Assembly: GCA_963920575.1 (NCBI GenBank)
Contig: OY986963.1
Span: 7,850,896 to 7,914,895, forward strand
Direction of reading: 5' to 3'
DNA: 64,000 nt
From: Narthecium ossifragum
Taxonomy: Eukaryota > Streptophyta > Magnoliopsida > Dioscoreales > Nartheciaceae
The position numbers and the translations under genes are program-made. The notes below the pieces were generated by a model. It was not told the origin of the DNA and did not search any database. It saw nothing but the letters and a program-made list of their open reading frames with translations. How positions within the stretch are numbered: position 1 is the stretch's first letter; each line of letters starts with the position of its first letter. Positions 1 through 9,787 of the stretch are shown in pieces.

Positions 1-459
1 ATCACAACCCGACTAACAACTGACTCGGGCTCACACCCAACCTGAATCAATCATAGCTACACTTGACTCAACCACAACTCCTAATTGATTAATACAAATA
101 TGACCCTAATGACTGACTCATCCTGTTACATGACTCCAAGCTACTCATAACATGGCTCGACCCTCTAGATCGACCCATTACTGGTTTCTATTTGTTGTCT
201 TCTTGTCTTTTGCATTTTATGTGTTTTTATCATTGGCTTACTCGTGGTTAACTACTTAATAAGTGACACGCCTTGAAATGTGTCATTAAGTATATCAAAG
301 GCGATCAAAACAATTTACTAGACTACTAATTAACTACAACGTAGTTAGTAGAAGTACGGGTCGAGTCCTCGAGGAATTGGATGGTCGAATTAGTAAACAT
401 GATATAATCTCTAAAGGCTAAAAAGCAGTTTGATACCCTGTAGTTTCTGAGTTTTGCAG
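1..459. other. AT-rich stretch, no gene seen
   Basis: No coding signal is visible. The stretch lies left of the first Mutator-like terminal repeat and recurs at 30636-31094. In that second copy it follows a retrotransposon-like non-coding block, so it is probably old repeat-derived DNA. Confidence 0.5.
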
Positions 460-682
460 TTTAGTACCACGTAGTTTCAGAATTATCAAAAAATACTCCA
501 GGTTACATAGTGGTGTAGTATAAACCCATCATCAAACGTCCGTTTGTACATTTTAACGGCAAACCAGTAATTATGCAATTTTGACTATTTTTTATCAATT
601 TTGACTAGTTTTGGCTGACGTGAGCAGGTTTTGTTGACGTGGGAAGTGAGAGAGAGAGATACGGGAGAGAGAGAGAGCATTT

Positions 683-916
683 GCCGACGCCATGGAGGTT
701 GTAGGCGGCGCCGTCGCGTTCGTCGACGACGAGCTGCCCGGTGTAAGTGTCGCTGCCACTGGTGTCGTAGATCCCCTCGCAGAGGTCGGCGATCTCCATG
801 GGAAAGCACGGATCCGTCTCGGCGATCCAAGCGTTCACCGGGGGGTTGGTGGCCAGCTCGGCGAGCTCATCGACGGTGAGGCCGGAGTAGAAGGGGACGT
901 AGAAGGCGGCGACCGT
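683..916 (-). pseudogene. EXORDIUM/PHI-1-like gene fragment captured by the transposon
   Basis: The minus strand encodes about 78 residues resembling the C-terminal part of plant EXORDIUM (PHI-1-like) proteins, secreted proteins tied to brassinosteroid-promoted growth. Recognisable blocks are ELAELATNP, VNAW, MEIADLCEGIY, YTGQLVVD and AAYNLHGV. The usual end of the family (after the NGV block, an FLVQW-type sequence) is missing and replaced by low-complexity sequence. The upstream two thirds and the signal peptide are absent. It lies inside terminal inverted repeats, which fits capture by a Pack-MULE. The family assignment comes from remembered motifs, not a search. Confidence 0.6.
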
Positions 917-1707
917 GGAGGAGTTTAAGGTGCGGCATGGGTGGGCGAGAATGCGACGATGGTAGATGAGCTCGGCAGCGAACTGGTCGATGGCATGCCA
1001 GGCGGAACAAAAAAGGAAAAAACAGAGGAGGAAGGAAAGAGGAGAGAGAAAAGAAGGAAGGCGACAGGCTCGTTGGGGACGAGGGAGGCGAGGTCGTGGT
1101 CGGTGCCAGTGGTTGCGGGAGGAGGCTCTCGTCGTCGAAATCCACTCCATGCTAGCCGGAGTGATGTCCAAATCCAAACAAAAGTAACAGAAGGAATGAA
1201 AAAGGAAAAAAACAAAGGAAGGAGGAAGGAGAGAGGAGGAAGGAGAGAGGAGGCACGGAGTGGAGGACGCAGTCGGTCGGCGGTGGGGCGGCACTCGGGG
1301 GCAACGACGGTGCAGTGGTGGTGGTGGGATGAGCGAGCGTGGGCGGCTCGTGGGCGAAGGAGCGCTGGGGTGGCGCGGTGGCTTGGCGAGTTCGCGGGTG
1401 GCACCGAGCCACAGATGGGGGACGCCGGCGAGGAAGAGGTGGACGCGAGGAAGAGAGGAGACCCGGAGAAGAGGGAGGAGACCGGCGGTGGAGTGGTGCT
1501 CGGGTAGAAAGCGGCGGCGAGCTGTGTCAGCGGTGGGCACACGAAACGGAGGAGAGGAAGAATGGAGGCCGATGGTGGAAGTGAGGGGAGAAAGAAGGGA
1601 GAGATGGCCGGCTAAATAGGGTGAAGGGGGGAAGAGTCTTGTGAGTCTGGTAGATAGGCGGTGGCCTAGTCGCTGCATGGGACGACGATGGCGAGAAAGA
1701 CGACGAG

Positions 1708-2063
1708 TGTGAGGACCTGCCCCTCCATCCCTGTGGCTTGTTGTTTACCCTAAGGGCAATTTGGGAAATTGCGCCTTGGCGATCATTTCACACTGGGTGT
1801 GCACACACAGACCTTGTTTGGTGCTTGTGTTGTTAGAGAGGTTAGGTGGACCCTGGTTCGGTAGTCCTGTGCTTGGGCTTGTGGCTCAGCCCAAGGTTGT
1901 CGTTTTGGGCAAGGGAGATCGATCTCCATGGCAATGAAGATCGATCTCTCTGTGCCTAGTGGTCGCCGTTCTGAGCAAGGGAGATCGATCTCCATGGCCT
2001 TGAAGATCGATCTCTCTGTGCCTGGAAGTCTCTGTCGGTGGCATCCGAAGGACGGCCACCGCG
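1708..2063 (+). repeat. Truncated 5' LTR of the gag-only element, copy A
   Basis: This is identical to the first 356 bases of the complete 5' LTR at 32343-34514. It contains three AGATCGATCT-type palindromes plus an adjoining variant. It breaks off inside a palindrome (about 2051-2072, centre CGCG) and continues as the reverse complement of a related LTR. Confidence 0.85.
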
Positions 2064-2340
2064 GTGGCCGTCCTTCGAAAGCCACCGACAAGGACTTCCA
2101 GGCACAGGAAGGATCGATCCTCCATGACCAAAGGATCGATCATCCCTGCCCAGAAGTGCAAACTTGGGCTGGAAAACGGGCCCAAGCCCAGAACACCCAA
2201 GTTAGGGTCCACCTAACCTTTCTAACAAACACAACCATCAAGCAAGGCCTGTGTGTGAAAAACGACCGCCAAGGCGCAATTTCCCAAATTGCCCTTGGGA
2301 TCAACCACCAGCTATAGGAATAGAGGGGCAGGTCCTCATA
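2064..2340 (-). repeat. 5' end of a nested, reverse-oriented LTR (second subfamily)
   Basis: Read on the minus strand it starts TATGAGGACCTGCCCCTC and follows the host LTR's 5' end with clear divergence, so it belongs to a sister subfamily. The first dinucleotide is TA instead of TG, a single G-to-A change. It is followed by AGCAG (2341-2345), which matches the AGCAG preceding the other end of a nested LTR at 35261. Its variant palindromes GGATCGATCC and GATCGATCAT are the same types as in the 35261-37307 segment. Confidence 0.75.
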
Positions 2341-2345
2341 AGCAG

Positions 2346-3059
2346 TATGCCACCACTTTCACCCACTTGGCCAGGTATGCTGGACCAATGGCAGCCGACC
2401 CTACTGCCCGGGCCCAGCACTTCGAGAGGGGGCTCCGCGAGGAGATCAGGAGGTTGATTGCCGCTCGCCAGGCGACTACCTACTCCGCGGTTTTGGGTGC
2501 TGCATTGGCAGTAGAGCCACGTTGCCAGGGGAGGCCGAGGTCTATCCAGCCAGTACCGGCGACAGGTGGGGGAGGAGGTGAGCAGCTCCAGAGGTCTCAG
2601 GGGCGCAGAGACCAACACAGGAGGCCCTCGCATCAGCAGCAGTATCGCCAACAGCCATACCAGCAGCAGTCCCGCCAGGGCGACCAGCCACTTCTGGCAG
2701 CGGGACCCGCGCAGCAGGTTCCCTGGGAGGGAGGCCGAGGGCAGCAGTCCGAGCGTGGGCCAGCGCTGTGTTTTCACTGCCGGCAGCCAGGGCACATCCG
2801 CAGGGACTGTCCGCGATGGAACGCAAAGGGTGCGGCGCCATCAGGAGGTCGAGGCGGAGGGTCCCGGGCTGGGCAGGGTCAGAGAGGTGGAGCCGGGCCA
2901 GGCCGCAGCGGAGGTCAACTGTTCGCCCTACCTGACTGCCCCTACGCAGACGAGGTGCAGCCGTCCTATCAGGAGTACATGTCTCAGCCACCGCTTCCGC
3001 TGACCGTAGCACCACCCGTCTCCAGAGGTACTTTTTACCGCTTTGTAGCATCCTGCTAG
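2346..3059 (+). pseudogene. gag: Retrotransposon gag, C-terminal half with CCHC zinc knuckle
   Basis: The open frame runs from the nested LTR boundary to a TAG at 3057-3059 (237 residues). It begins in the second part of the retrotransposon gag domain (HLARYAGPMAAD, then a LREEIRRLI helix). A proline/glutamine-rich linker follows, then one zinc knuckle, CFHCRQPGHIRRDC, with standard C-x2-C-x4-H-x4-C spacing, and a Gly/Arg-rich tail. Gag packages element RNA in virus-like particles. The missing N-terminal 182 residues are at 34715-35260 in copy B. The two parts are in the same frame across the AGCAG duplication, so this is one gag gene of about 419 codons split by an insertion. No pol follows. 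Confidence 0.85.
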
Positions 3060-3130
3060 GCGTTGTTTTCGTTTCCGAGCCCTACCTTGATCGAATCTCG
3101 AGGACGAGATTTTTTTTAAGGGTTTTGGGA

Positions 3131-5302
3131 TGTGAGGACCTGCCCCTCCATCCTTGTAGCTTGCTGTTTACCCCAAGGGCAATTTGGGAAATTGCGCCTT
3201 GGCGATCGTTTCACACTGGGTGTGCACACACAGACCTTATTTGGTGCTTGTGTTGTTAGAGAGGTTAGGTGGACCCTGGTTCGGTAGTCCTGTGCTTGGG
3301 CTTGTGGCTCAGCCCAAGGTTGCCGTTTTGGGTAAGGGAGATCGATCTCCATGGCAATAAAGATCGATCTCTCTGTGCCTAGTGGTCGCCGTTCTGAGCA
3401 AGGGAGATCGATCTCCATGGCCTTGAAGATTGATCTCTCTGTGCCTGGAAGTCTCTGTCGGTGGCATCCGAAGGACGGCCACCGCGGTGGCCGTCGCTTC
3501 CCCTGTCAGGGGAGGGAAGACTTTCCCTCCCCTCCCCCAGCTTTTCCCCGCCTTCGCCGGCTTTCCCCCGGCCTTACCCCCCCTTCCCCTTCTCCTTCTT
3601 TTCCTTCTCTTCTTCCCTCTTCTTTCCCTCGGCTCTGCTTCCCCTGTTCCGGCTGAGAGCTTTCGCTCGCCGTTCTTCCTCCTCCGGCCACCTTTCCTGG
3701 AGCTTGAAGGCTCGTTGGGTTCGTGGCGAGGCGAGGAAGGTCATGGGTTAGACCTTGGGGATCGAAGCTGCGTTGAAGAGGTAGGGTTCTTCTTCTAAGA
3801 CTCCGGTTGCGTTTGGGTTTTGAGATCCGGATTTGTTTTCCTTAGATCTCCATGTATAAATGTTGGTTTTTGGTTTGGAAGCCATGAGTAGCTTCGTGGC
3901 ACTGAGATCTACCAGCCCACCTAGTTTGGTGAGGTATGGTGGCGGTTTCCGACGGTGTTCCTCGCCGTCCGGCCGCCGGCGCGACCCAATCATGATCGAT
4001 CTCATGGGATGAGATCGATCTTGGTCGGGGTGGCCCAGCCCGCCCGAGCGAGAGCGATCTCCCTGGGAGGGTGATCGATCTCTTGGCGGCTGGTGCCTGT
4101 GCGGTTTGCGTCCACGTCACCTACAAGATCGCTCTTCAAATGGGTGGAGATCGATCTCGTGGGGGTGACCTGGACTGGTGCTCCTCGCCTCGAGGAAGAT
4201 CGATCTCGCTGCTATTGGAGATCGATCTCCTTCAGTGCAGGGAGGGTTTTTACTTGTTTAAATGCTGTTTTGCCCGCGGGGCTTCGCATGCAAGTGGTGT
4301 TTACGGTTTTGCCCTCGGGGCTTGTCCTGTTATGGATCATGCATGAATGCTTATCGCTTTGTGGTTGAACCGAGAGAGTGATGCCTCTCGGGGTGTGTAG
4401 AATAAATGGGCTGACGGTATGCCCTTACCGCTTTGTGGTGAACCGGGGGAGTCATGACCCTCGGGAGTGTTTAGTATAAATGGGCCGAAGGTGTGCCCTT
4501 GCTGTGTTGGTTGTTTACAGCTTTATCATATTTATCCTGCCCTGTTTTCCTGTGCATTAGGCATGCTAGGGTAGGTTGGGTCTGTGTTGACTCTGCTGCT
4601 TGGAGTACCGAGTGATGGTAGTCTTAACTTCGGTTGTTCCGCCAAGTGCGGAGATCCCGCTTGGAGAAGGGGGTCCTACTGGGTGCGTCGTGTCCACCCT
4701 GCGTCAGGGAATGTCGGAGTTGCCCACCCCTGAGCAGTGGCGTTATCGGAGATACGCACCTATGACAGGAACCCTTCGGGTTATTGACGGGATTGTGGGA
4801 TCCTTGGCAAGCCTCGGTACTTGGCATCAGAGGGTGTCCGGTTGTTTTACCCTTGTGTGTGGGAGTTGTAGAGTAGGACCCTGCTGAGCTGTTGCTCCTG
4901 CCTACCTGGACTGTGTTTGTTGCAAGTGCAGGTGGCCGCTCTGTCCCAGTGTTACCCCCTCGGTCGTCCCGTGGCAGCGCGCCAGCTCCTGACTATGTCT
5001 GAGGGTCAGGATGGCTTCGTTTGCGTCTTCGAGGAGACCCCTGTGGGTGTTGTTCTTTTGTGGACTGTTGTCCCTGTACTCTTCTTTTGTAGAACTGTTG
5101 TTCTAGATCCCTGTACTCTATTATATGTTTTTATAATAGATGTTGTTGTTTAGCTTGCTTCCGCCCTTTCTCTGCTTGTTGGCAGCTGTTTCCGCCAGCT
5201 GTCCTTTAGTCTCAACTGTTTCCGCCAGTTGAGGCTGTAGTTGTGGGTCATTTTCCCCTCGCGGTCCCGGCCCGGGTGCGCTCTGCGGGTCGGGGCGCGA
5301 CA
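3131..5302 (+). repeat. 3' LTR of the gag-only element, copy A
   Basis: The LTR is 2,172 bp, TG...CA bounded, the same length as the 5' LTR at 32343-34514. By eye about 33 substitutions and no indels separate them (about 1.5%). The 11 differences in the first 400 bp are all transitions. It contains a CT/GC-rich leader-like block (3490-3770), a candidate splice donor AG|GTAGGG at 3781, and nine GATCGATC palindromes. Confidence 0.9.
3339..4235. repeat. Clustered GATCGATC palindromes in the LTR
   Basis: GATCGATC occurs near 3341, 3361, 3408, 3991, 4012, 4072, 4148, 4198 and 4221, mostly as AGATCGATCT. Degenerate copies (for example AGATTGATCT near 3428) lie between. A given 8-mer is expected about once per 65 kb in random sequence. 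The 5' LTR (32343-34514) keeps nearly the same set, and the nested LTR has its own (36545-36860). Confidence 0.9.
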
Positions 5303-5477
5303 ACGAGCCACCGTCCATTTAAATGGACGGTCCAGATCTGTTATTGCAAGTCACGTGTGGTACACGTGACTTGTTTACCGTTAGACCAGGTGACGCCGTT
5401 GGCCCCTTGGATCTAAACTGAATGGTTTTGTAACATCTGGCATTTTTTGATAATTCTGAAACTACATGGTACTAAAA

Positions 5478-6370
5478 TAGTTGAAAACAATAGGGTTGAT
5501 TCTTTGGTTATTCTAACTAAAGTACTCTAAAAGCAATTAAGGCTAAGATTTATTGAGAAAGAAATCCTAGGGAATTCTATTCTGAATTAGGGTCTAAATG
5601 TTTTCTCTATGAATTGATATGAATGACATCTATTGAGACAACCAATCATCAAATGTCGATGAGCGTAGGATTAATATCGCTCACCGCTAATGAGGCGTCG
5701 GGTTAGGACCACCTTATCGCGTGTATTACAAGGTTAGATTCATGATCGAGGCTTTAATTCAATCATCACTCAACAATTGTCGACTTAAGGTCAAATTGTC
5801 GGAAAACAAATCTAGGTTTCGTATGAATAAGGTCTTGGATTGAGTGGCTTTAATACATCAATCCAATTCCACATCTAAGATAAGAATAGGGTGGTTCTAG
5901 CACCTCAAGATCTTATTTTAAGATCCACAAACCTCCAAGAGAGTTGGCCATGGTTCTAGCATGACCTCTTCTTTGAGAAATTTAAGCAAACACCTATCAA
6001 GCATCTAATTCTCAAACAACCATATGCAAGAATAGGCTCTAACAATGGATTTCATAAAAGAAATATGGAATTACATGTGAATTCATACAAAAGTCATCTC
6101 AAAAGAGTCATTACATCAAGAAACACATGAGAAATCTAAGGAAAACCCTAAAACATAAAGGAATTCCCAAGGAGAAGGGGTTTAACTATTCATCTTAGGT
6201 AGGAGATCCATGGAAGAGGAGGCATGACCCATTTTCTTCATCAAAATCCACCCTTGGAGCCCTAAATCCTTAAGAATTAGAGGAGAAATCCAAAGAACTA
6301 AAGGAACGAAGAAGGCTGGAGAAAAGGATGGGAAAAAGATAGAAAAAAGGATCCAAAAATAAAGAGCAAT
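5478..6370. repeat. Retrotransposon-like non-coding block, copy A
   Basis: No gene is visible. The text (GGTTCTAGCACCTC, ATCGCTCACCGCTAATGA, repeated 'ctagcatg' phrases) is shared loosely with 52440-53160, so both are probably remnants of one retrotransposon or LTR family. The same bases recur at 39263-40155. Confidence 0.4.
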
Positions 6371-7900
6371 GTGAGGGCCCGTTCCTCCAACCCGGTCCGA
6401 CCGCGGTAGGTCGAGGGTCTGGTTTTGTGATTTGGCTCGGTTGGCATTGGTTTGCGATCGGTTGATCGTATCGCTTCTTTTGGACCACAAGGGCAATTTG
6501 GTAAATTGCGCCTTGACGGTCGGTTTCACACTCGCGTATCGCACACATGGCCTTGATTGATGTACGTGATTGAGTAGATCCAGTAGAGATCGCAACTTGG
6601 AGCCAGATCGGATTCAGTCCGATCAGTTGGCTCGTCTGAACCGGCTAAGCCACTTAAGTGGCTTGGGCTAAGCCACTTAACCCTCTTCTCTCTCTCCTTT
6701 TTTCCCTTTTCTTTCTCTTTCTCTTTCCTTTCCTTCTTTTCCTCTTCCCAGCCTTCCCGTGCCCGACCCTTACCCCTCCTTCCTTCCCTTCTCTCTTCCG
6801 CGGCGACCCCGTCCCTTCCCCGGCGGCCTGGAGGCGGCGGCGAGGTCCCCTCCTCCTTCTCCTTCCTCCTCTCTCTCTCTCTTCCGCGGGCAGCCTTCTT
6901 CCTTCTCCGGCGACAGCTGCGGCTGTGGGAGGACTCCGGCGGCTCTCCGACGAGCTGGAGGCGACGGCGGCGACGTAGGACGGCGGATTAGCAGAGGATT
7001 GAAGCTTGGATTGCGTTTAAAAAAAAAGGTAGGGTTTCTACCTAGATCTTTGGATTGAGTTAGATCTAGGGTTTGATTGTTTGATCTATTGTCTTATGTG
7101 TGTTAATTAGTCCCTCTAAGCATGCTTAACAACTGATCTAAGCTTGGTAGGATTTTATCTCGGATTTAAGCTGGATTTATACATGTTTTTCCCGGATTTT
7201 ATTGAAGCTCTGTTTTTCTGCGAGCTGAGCCGTTCAAGCTCAGATCGTGGCTCGTACGTGCATGATCTCGTTTGATCATCAACACGAGAGTTGTAGATCT
7301 TCGAATTTACTTTCAATTGCCGCTGATTTCATAATTTTTGGGGTTTTCTACGATTTATGGTGATTATTCTTCGGATCTGCGACGAGACCGAAATTAGTGA
7401 ATTGATTAGTGAATTCCGGGAAGATTAGCCATTAGATTAATCCAATTCTTGGACTGCATGTTCCTAGTATGCTAATATACATTTGCCCAAGTTTAATTTC
7501 CAATTCGACGTCGTTTGGACGTCGAATTGATAAGATTTCATCGCCTCTAACTAGGGTTTACTGTAGAAATCCGGAATTTAGCTTCTTAATGGATTTTCGA
7601 TATTTTACCGTGTTAAATCCTTCGAGATACATGCTTGATTCACCTAATGCCCTTAATTGATGTTCTTAATAACATCTAGGATTGACAAGCTAGATTTGAT
7701 AGGTTTGGGGTGTTGAACCCTCGATATCGGTTTATCGGTTTAACTAGTTAACTATTCCTGCTTAGTTAGCTTTTAATTAAATAATCGTGCCATGTTATAT
7801 ATATAGATTGCATGCTTTATATTTGCTTAACCCCGTGTGGGGCTTGTGGTTGAACCAGGGGAGTCATGCCCCTTGGGATGGTTATGTTTTTAGTTTGTAG
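6371..7900 (+). repeat. Decayed, 3'-truncated LTR of a related family, upstream of MOS2
   Basis: It starts TGTGAGGGCCCGTTCC and keeps the LTR architecture in order. There is an AAGGGCAATTTGG block with TTGCGCCTTG near 6490, a CT- then GC-rich leader (6690-6990), a candidate donor AG|GTAGGGTT near 7029, and a block GTTGAACCAGGGGAGTCATG near 7850 homologous to 4430-4455. The 3' end and primer-binding region are missing. The sequence is too diverged to align throughout. It ends about 150 bp before the MOS2 leader. Confidence 0.6.
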
Positions 7901-8040
7901 TACTTTTGTTGAGTTATAAATACCAAAGACCAATGCATGAGACATGTATAAGTTGAAAATTATTTATGTCTCGTGGATATTGTCATTATTATAATAGAAA
8001 ACATGTCTTAATTTGAATAAAATCTAAATCTTTATTATTA

Positions 8041-8233
8041 ACATGTTATCCATATCCGGAAATCAGGATCGGGATCCGGAAATCAGGATCCGCGGATCCC
8101 ATCCCGCGGATCCACCGGAGCCAATCGCCGCCAAGTCGATCTGGATCCGGATCCGGTGTTCACAAGAATCGCAACTATTAATTCCTCCGTCGACCGCCTT
8201 GTCATCGGTTCCTCTCCTCTATTCGCAAGAAGC
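8041..8233 (+). promoter_or_regulatory. GGATCC/TCCGGA-rich leader of MOS2, copy A
   Basis: The segment has a tandem direct repeat of ATCCGGAAATCAGGATC (twice from about 8051) followed by GCGGATCCC and GCGGATCCA units. AT-rich DNA precedes it. It lies directly before the first plausible ATG and is probably 5' UTR and core promoter. No TATA box can be assigned with certainty. Confidence 0.4.
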
Positions 8234-9787
8234 ATGGCAGGTGAAGCCATGAAGCTCTCCTTCTCCCTCTCTTCCAAGACCTCCTCCTCGCGTTCCAAGC
8301 CTCGACAGAAGCGCGAAGCGAAAGGAGACGACGGCGCCGTCGCGGTCGATGCCGTGCACCAACCCGAGTATGTGACGGAATTCGACTCGTCGCGAACCCT
8401 AATCTACACCGATACCGATAAGCTCGTCATCCCTCCCATTCCTAACGAAGGCCGCTGGAAAAATATGAAGAACCTCATTCCCCCTTCCGCCGGCCATCCC
8501 GCTGACCGCTCCTTGGGCGCCGCCACCCACTTCGTCCTCGACACCTCCGATGCCGCTGAGGCACCGTCTTCGGGAATCGGCTATGGCCTAACCCTCCGCT
8601 CCTCCAAATCTGACAAAACGGAATCAGAAGAAGATCGAGGTTCCTCGAAGCCAATCAAATCCGAAGGACAACAAGATCGAGGTCGAGAATCAGAAGAAGA
8701 TCGAGATTCCTCGAAGCCAAACAAATCCGAAGCACAAGAAGTTCGAGATGGAGGCCGGACGCAGTGGGAGCTGAGGAATCTTCAGGAGGATCTCAGGCGG
8801 CTCCCCGAAGATCAGGGTTTCGAGGAGTTCGAGCATGTCCCTGTTGAGAGCTACGCCGTCACTATCCTAAATGGCTATGGCTGGCATGAGGGCAAGGCTA
8901 TAGGCAGGCGCCACAAGGTTGATGCCAAGATCGTTCAATATGATCGCCGCGCCGGTACTGAGGGAATTGGTTATGCGCCTTCCGCTGACGCTCCTTCAAA
9001 GAGGCGTGGCAGGCTGCCACCCCGTGAGCAGGTGAATCCTGTTGAGCCGCCTGAGAAACGTGGCAGGCTGCCACCCGGTGAGCAGATAAATCCTGTTAAG
9101 CCGCCTGAGAGAATCGTCCGGGTGGTAAGGGGACCTTACACTGGGTCCAAAGGCAAGGTTTTGAATAAGTTAGATGACAATACAGTGGTTTTGAAGATGA
9201 TAGACGGCGGTGATGAGATCCGGTTTGGTACTAATATGGTGGCAGACTTGGGTTCAGCAGAGGAGGAGAGATGCTTGAGGAGATTAAAGGAATTTGATGG
9301 TGAAAGGGACCAGAAGAGCAGGGAGAGGAGTAAAGGAGAGAAGAGAAACATGCATGGAGAAATAAAGAGTGCCACTGGCTCTCAAAGTAGGGAGTTTGGC
9401 AACAGAGAAAGGAGTCCAGTCCGGTGGCTTACAAGCCACATTAGGGTGAGAATCATCAGCCAGGAATTCAGAGGTGGAAAGTTCTACCTCAAGAAGGGGG
9501 AGGTGGTTGATGTGGTCAGCCCAACTACATGTGACATATTGATGGATGGCAGCCGCGAGCTCGTGCAAGGTGTGGACCAGGGGATCCTTGAGACTGCTCT
9601 GCCCAGGGGCGGGGGATATGTGCTTGTATTGTCTGGAAAGCACAGGGGTGTGTACGGGAGTCTGGTTGAGAAGGACGCAGAAAAAGAAACTGGGGTGGTC
9701 AGGGATGCAGACAGTCATGCTGTAATCAAGGTACATCTGGACCAGATCGCGGAATTTATAGGGGATCCGAGCTGTATAGGTTACTAA
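8234..9787 (+). CDS. MOS2: MOS2 / GPKOW-like G-patch and KOW domain RNA-binding protein, copy A
   Basis: This is an intronless gene of 517 codons. The Arabidopsis homologue MOS2 is a nuclear RNA-binding protein needed for innate immunity and microRNA processing; human GPKOW is spliceosomal. Visible features are an N-terminal MKLSFSL block (residue 6 on), a YVTEFD/VIPPI segment, a G-patch-like region at about 198-252 (GYGWHEGKAIGR, GTEGIGYAP), a first KOW at about 293-336 (RVVRGPYTGSKGKV) and a C-terminal KOW at about 460-500 (VLVLSGKHRGVYG). The GPTTCDI-type block is present as SPTTCDILMD. The start at 8234 is the first ATG in frame; a second ATG five codons on begins the conserved MKLS. Two internal tandem duplications lengthen it beyond the usual roughly 460 residues. 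It is identical to the copy at 42019-43572. Confidence 0.95.
   Translation: MAGEAMKLSFSLSSKTSSSRSKPRQKREAKGDDGAVAVDAVHQPEYVTEFDSSRTLIYTDTDKLVIPPIPNEGRWKNMKNLIPPSAGHPADRSLGAATHFVLDTSDAAEAPSSGIGYGLTLRSSKSDKTESEEDRGSSKPIKSEGQQDRGRESEEDRDSSKPNKSEAQEVRDGGRTQWELRNLQEDLRRLPEDQGFEEFEHVPVESYAVTILNGYGWHEGKAIGRRHKVDAKIVQYDRRAGTEGIGYAPSADAPSKRRGRLPPREQVNPVEPPEKRGRLPPGEQINPVKPPERIVRVVRGPYTGSKGKVLNKLDDNTVVLKMIDGGDEIRFGTNMVADLGSAEEERCLRRLKEFDGERDQKSRERSKGEKRNMHGEIKSATGSQSREFGNRERSPVRWLTSHIRVRIISQEFRGGKFYLKKGEVVDVVSPTTCDILMDGSRELVQGVDQGILETALPRGGGYVLVLSGKHRGVYGSLVEKDAEKETGVVRDADSHAVIKVHLDQIAEFIGDPSCIGY

Larger units (their letters stand above)
1703..5307 (+). mobile_element. Gag-only LTR retrotransposon, copy A (internally deleted), with ACGAG target-site duplication
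   Basis: A 5-bp direct repeat ACGAG (1703-1707 and 5303-5307) brackets a unit starting TGTGAGGACC and ending GCGCGACA. The unit has a truncated 5' LTR (1708-2063), part of a reverse-oriented foreign LTR (2064-2340), the C-terminal half of gag (2346-3059), and a full 3' LTR (3131-5302). After the gag stop the segment 3060-3130 contains TCGAGGACGAGATTTTTTTT and an AAGGG stretch just before the LTR, resembling the 3' end of Tekay/Del chromoviruses. No protease, reverse transcriptase, RNase H or integrase is present, so the element is non-autonomous (the TR-GAG class). The primer-binding site and gag start are missing here but present in copy B. Confidence 0.85.
460..5477. mobile_element. Pack-MULE-like DNA transposon, copy A, split by an LTR retrotransposon
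   Basis: The left end at 460-494 and the reverse complement of the right end at 5443-5477 match over 35 bases with one mismatch, starting TTTAGTACCA. These are terminal inverted repeats. Both subterminal regions carry a TAACGG motif, and the right one also has CACGTG palindromes, like the element at 49384-51286. Without the inserted LTR element (1708-5302 plus one ACGAG) it would be about 1.4 kb. It contains an EXORDIUM-like fragment on the minus strand and a GC-rich, low-complexity block (925-1700) with no recognisable protein. No transposase is present, so it is non-autonomous. I could not find a 9-bp target-site duplication, so the outer boundaries and the superfamily assignment are inferences. 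Confidence 0.6.

Noticed and set aside
605..1678. A 357-codon minus-strand frame (and its twin at 31240-32313)
   Set aside because: Most of it is Ser/Pro/Leu/Arg low-complexity from GC-rich DNA; only the short EXORDIUM-like part (683-916) is protein-like.
2301..2795. Minus-strand frame opposite gag
   Set aside because: It is the shadow of the gag frame, which has a canonical zinc knuckle on the plus strand.
3430..3798. Several overlapping frames in the LTR CT-rich block
   Set aside because: They are composition artefacts of pyrimidine-rich LTR leader DNA, open on both strands.
3339..4235. The regular palindromes as a CRISPR array or bacterial regulatory array
   Set aside because: They are short palindromes within a plant LTR, without constant repeat length or spacers.
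8156..8233. Upstream extension of MOS2 starting with GTG
   Set aside because: Plant nuclear genes start at ATG; the conserved region starts at or just after the ATG at 8234.
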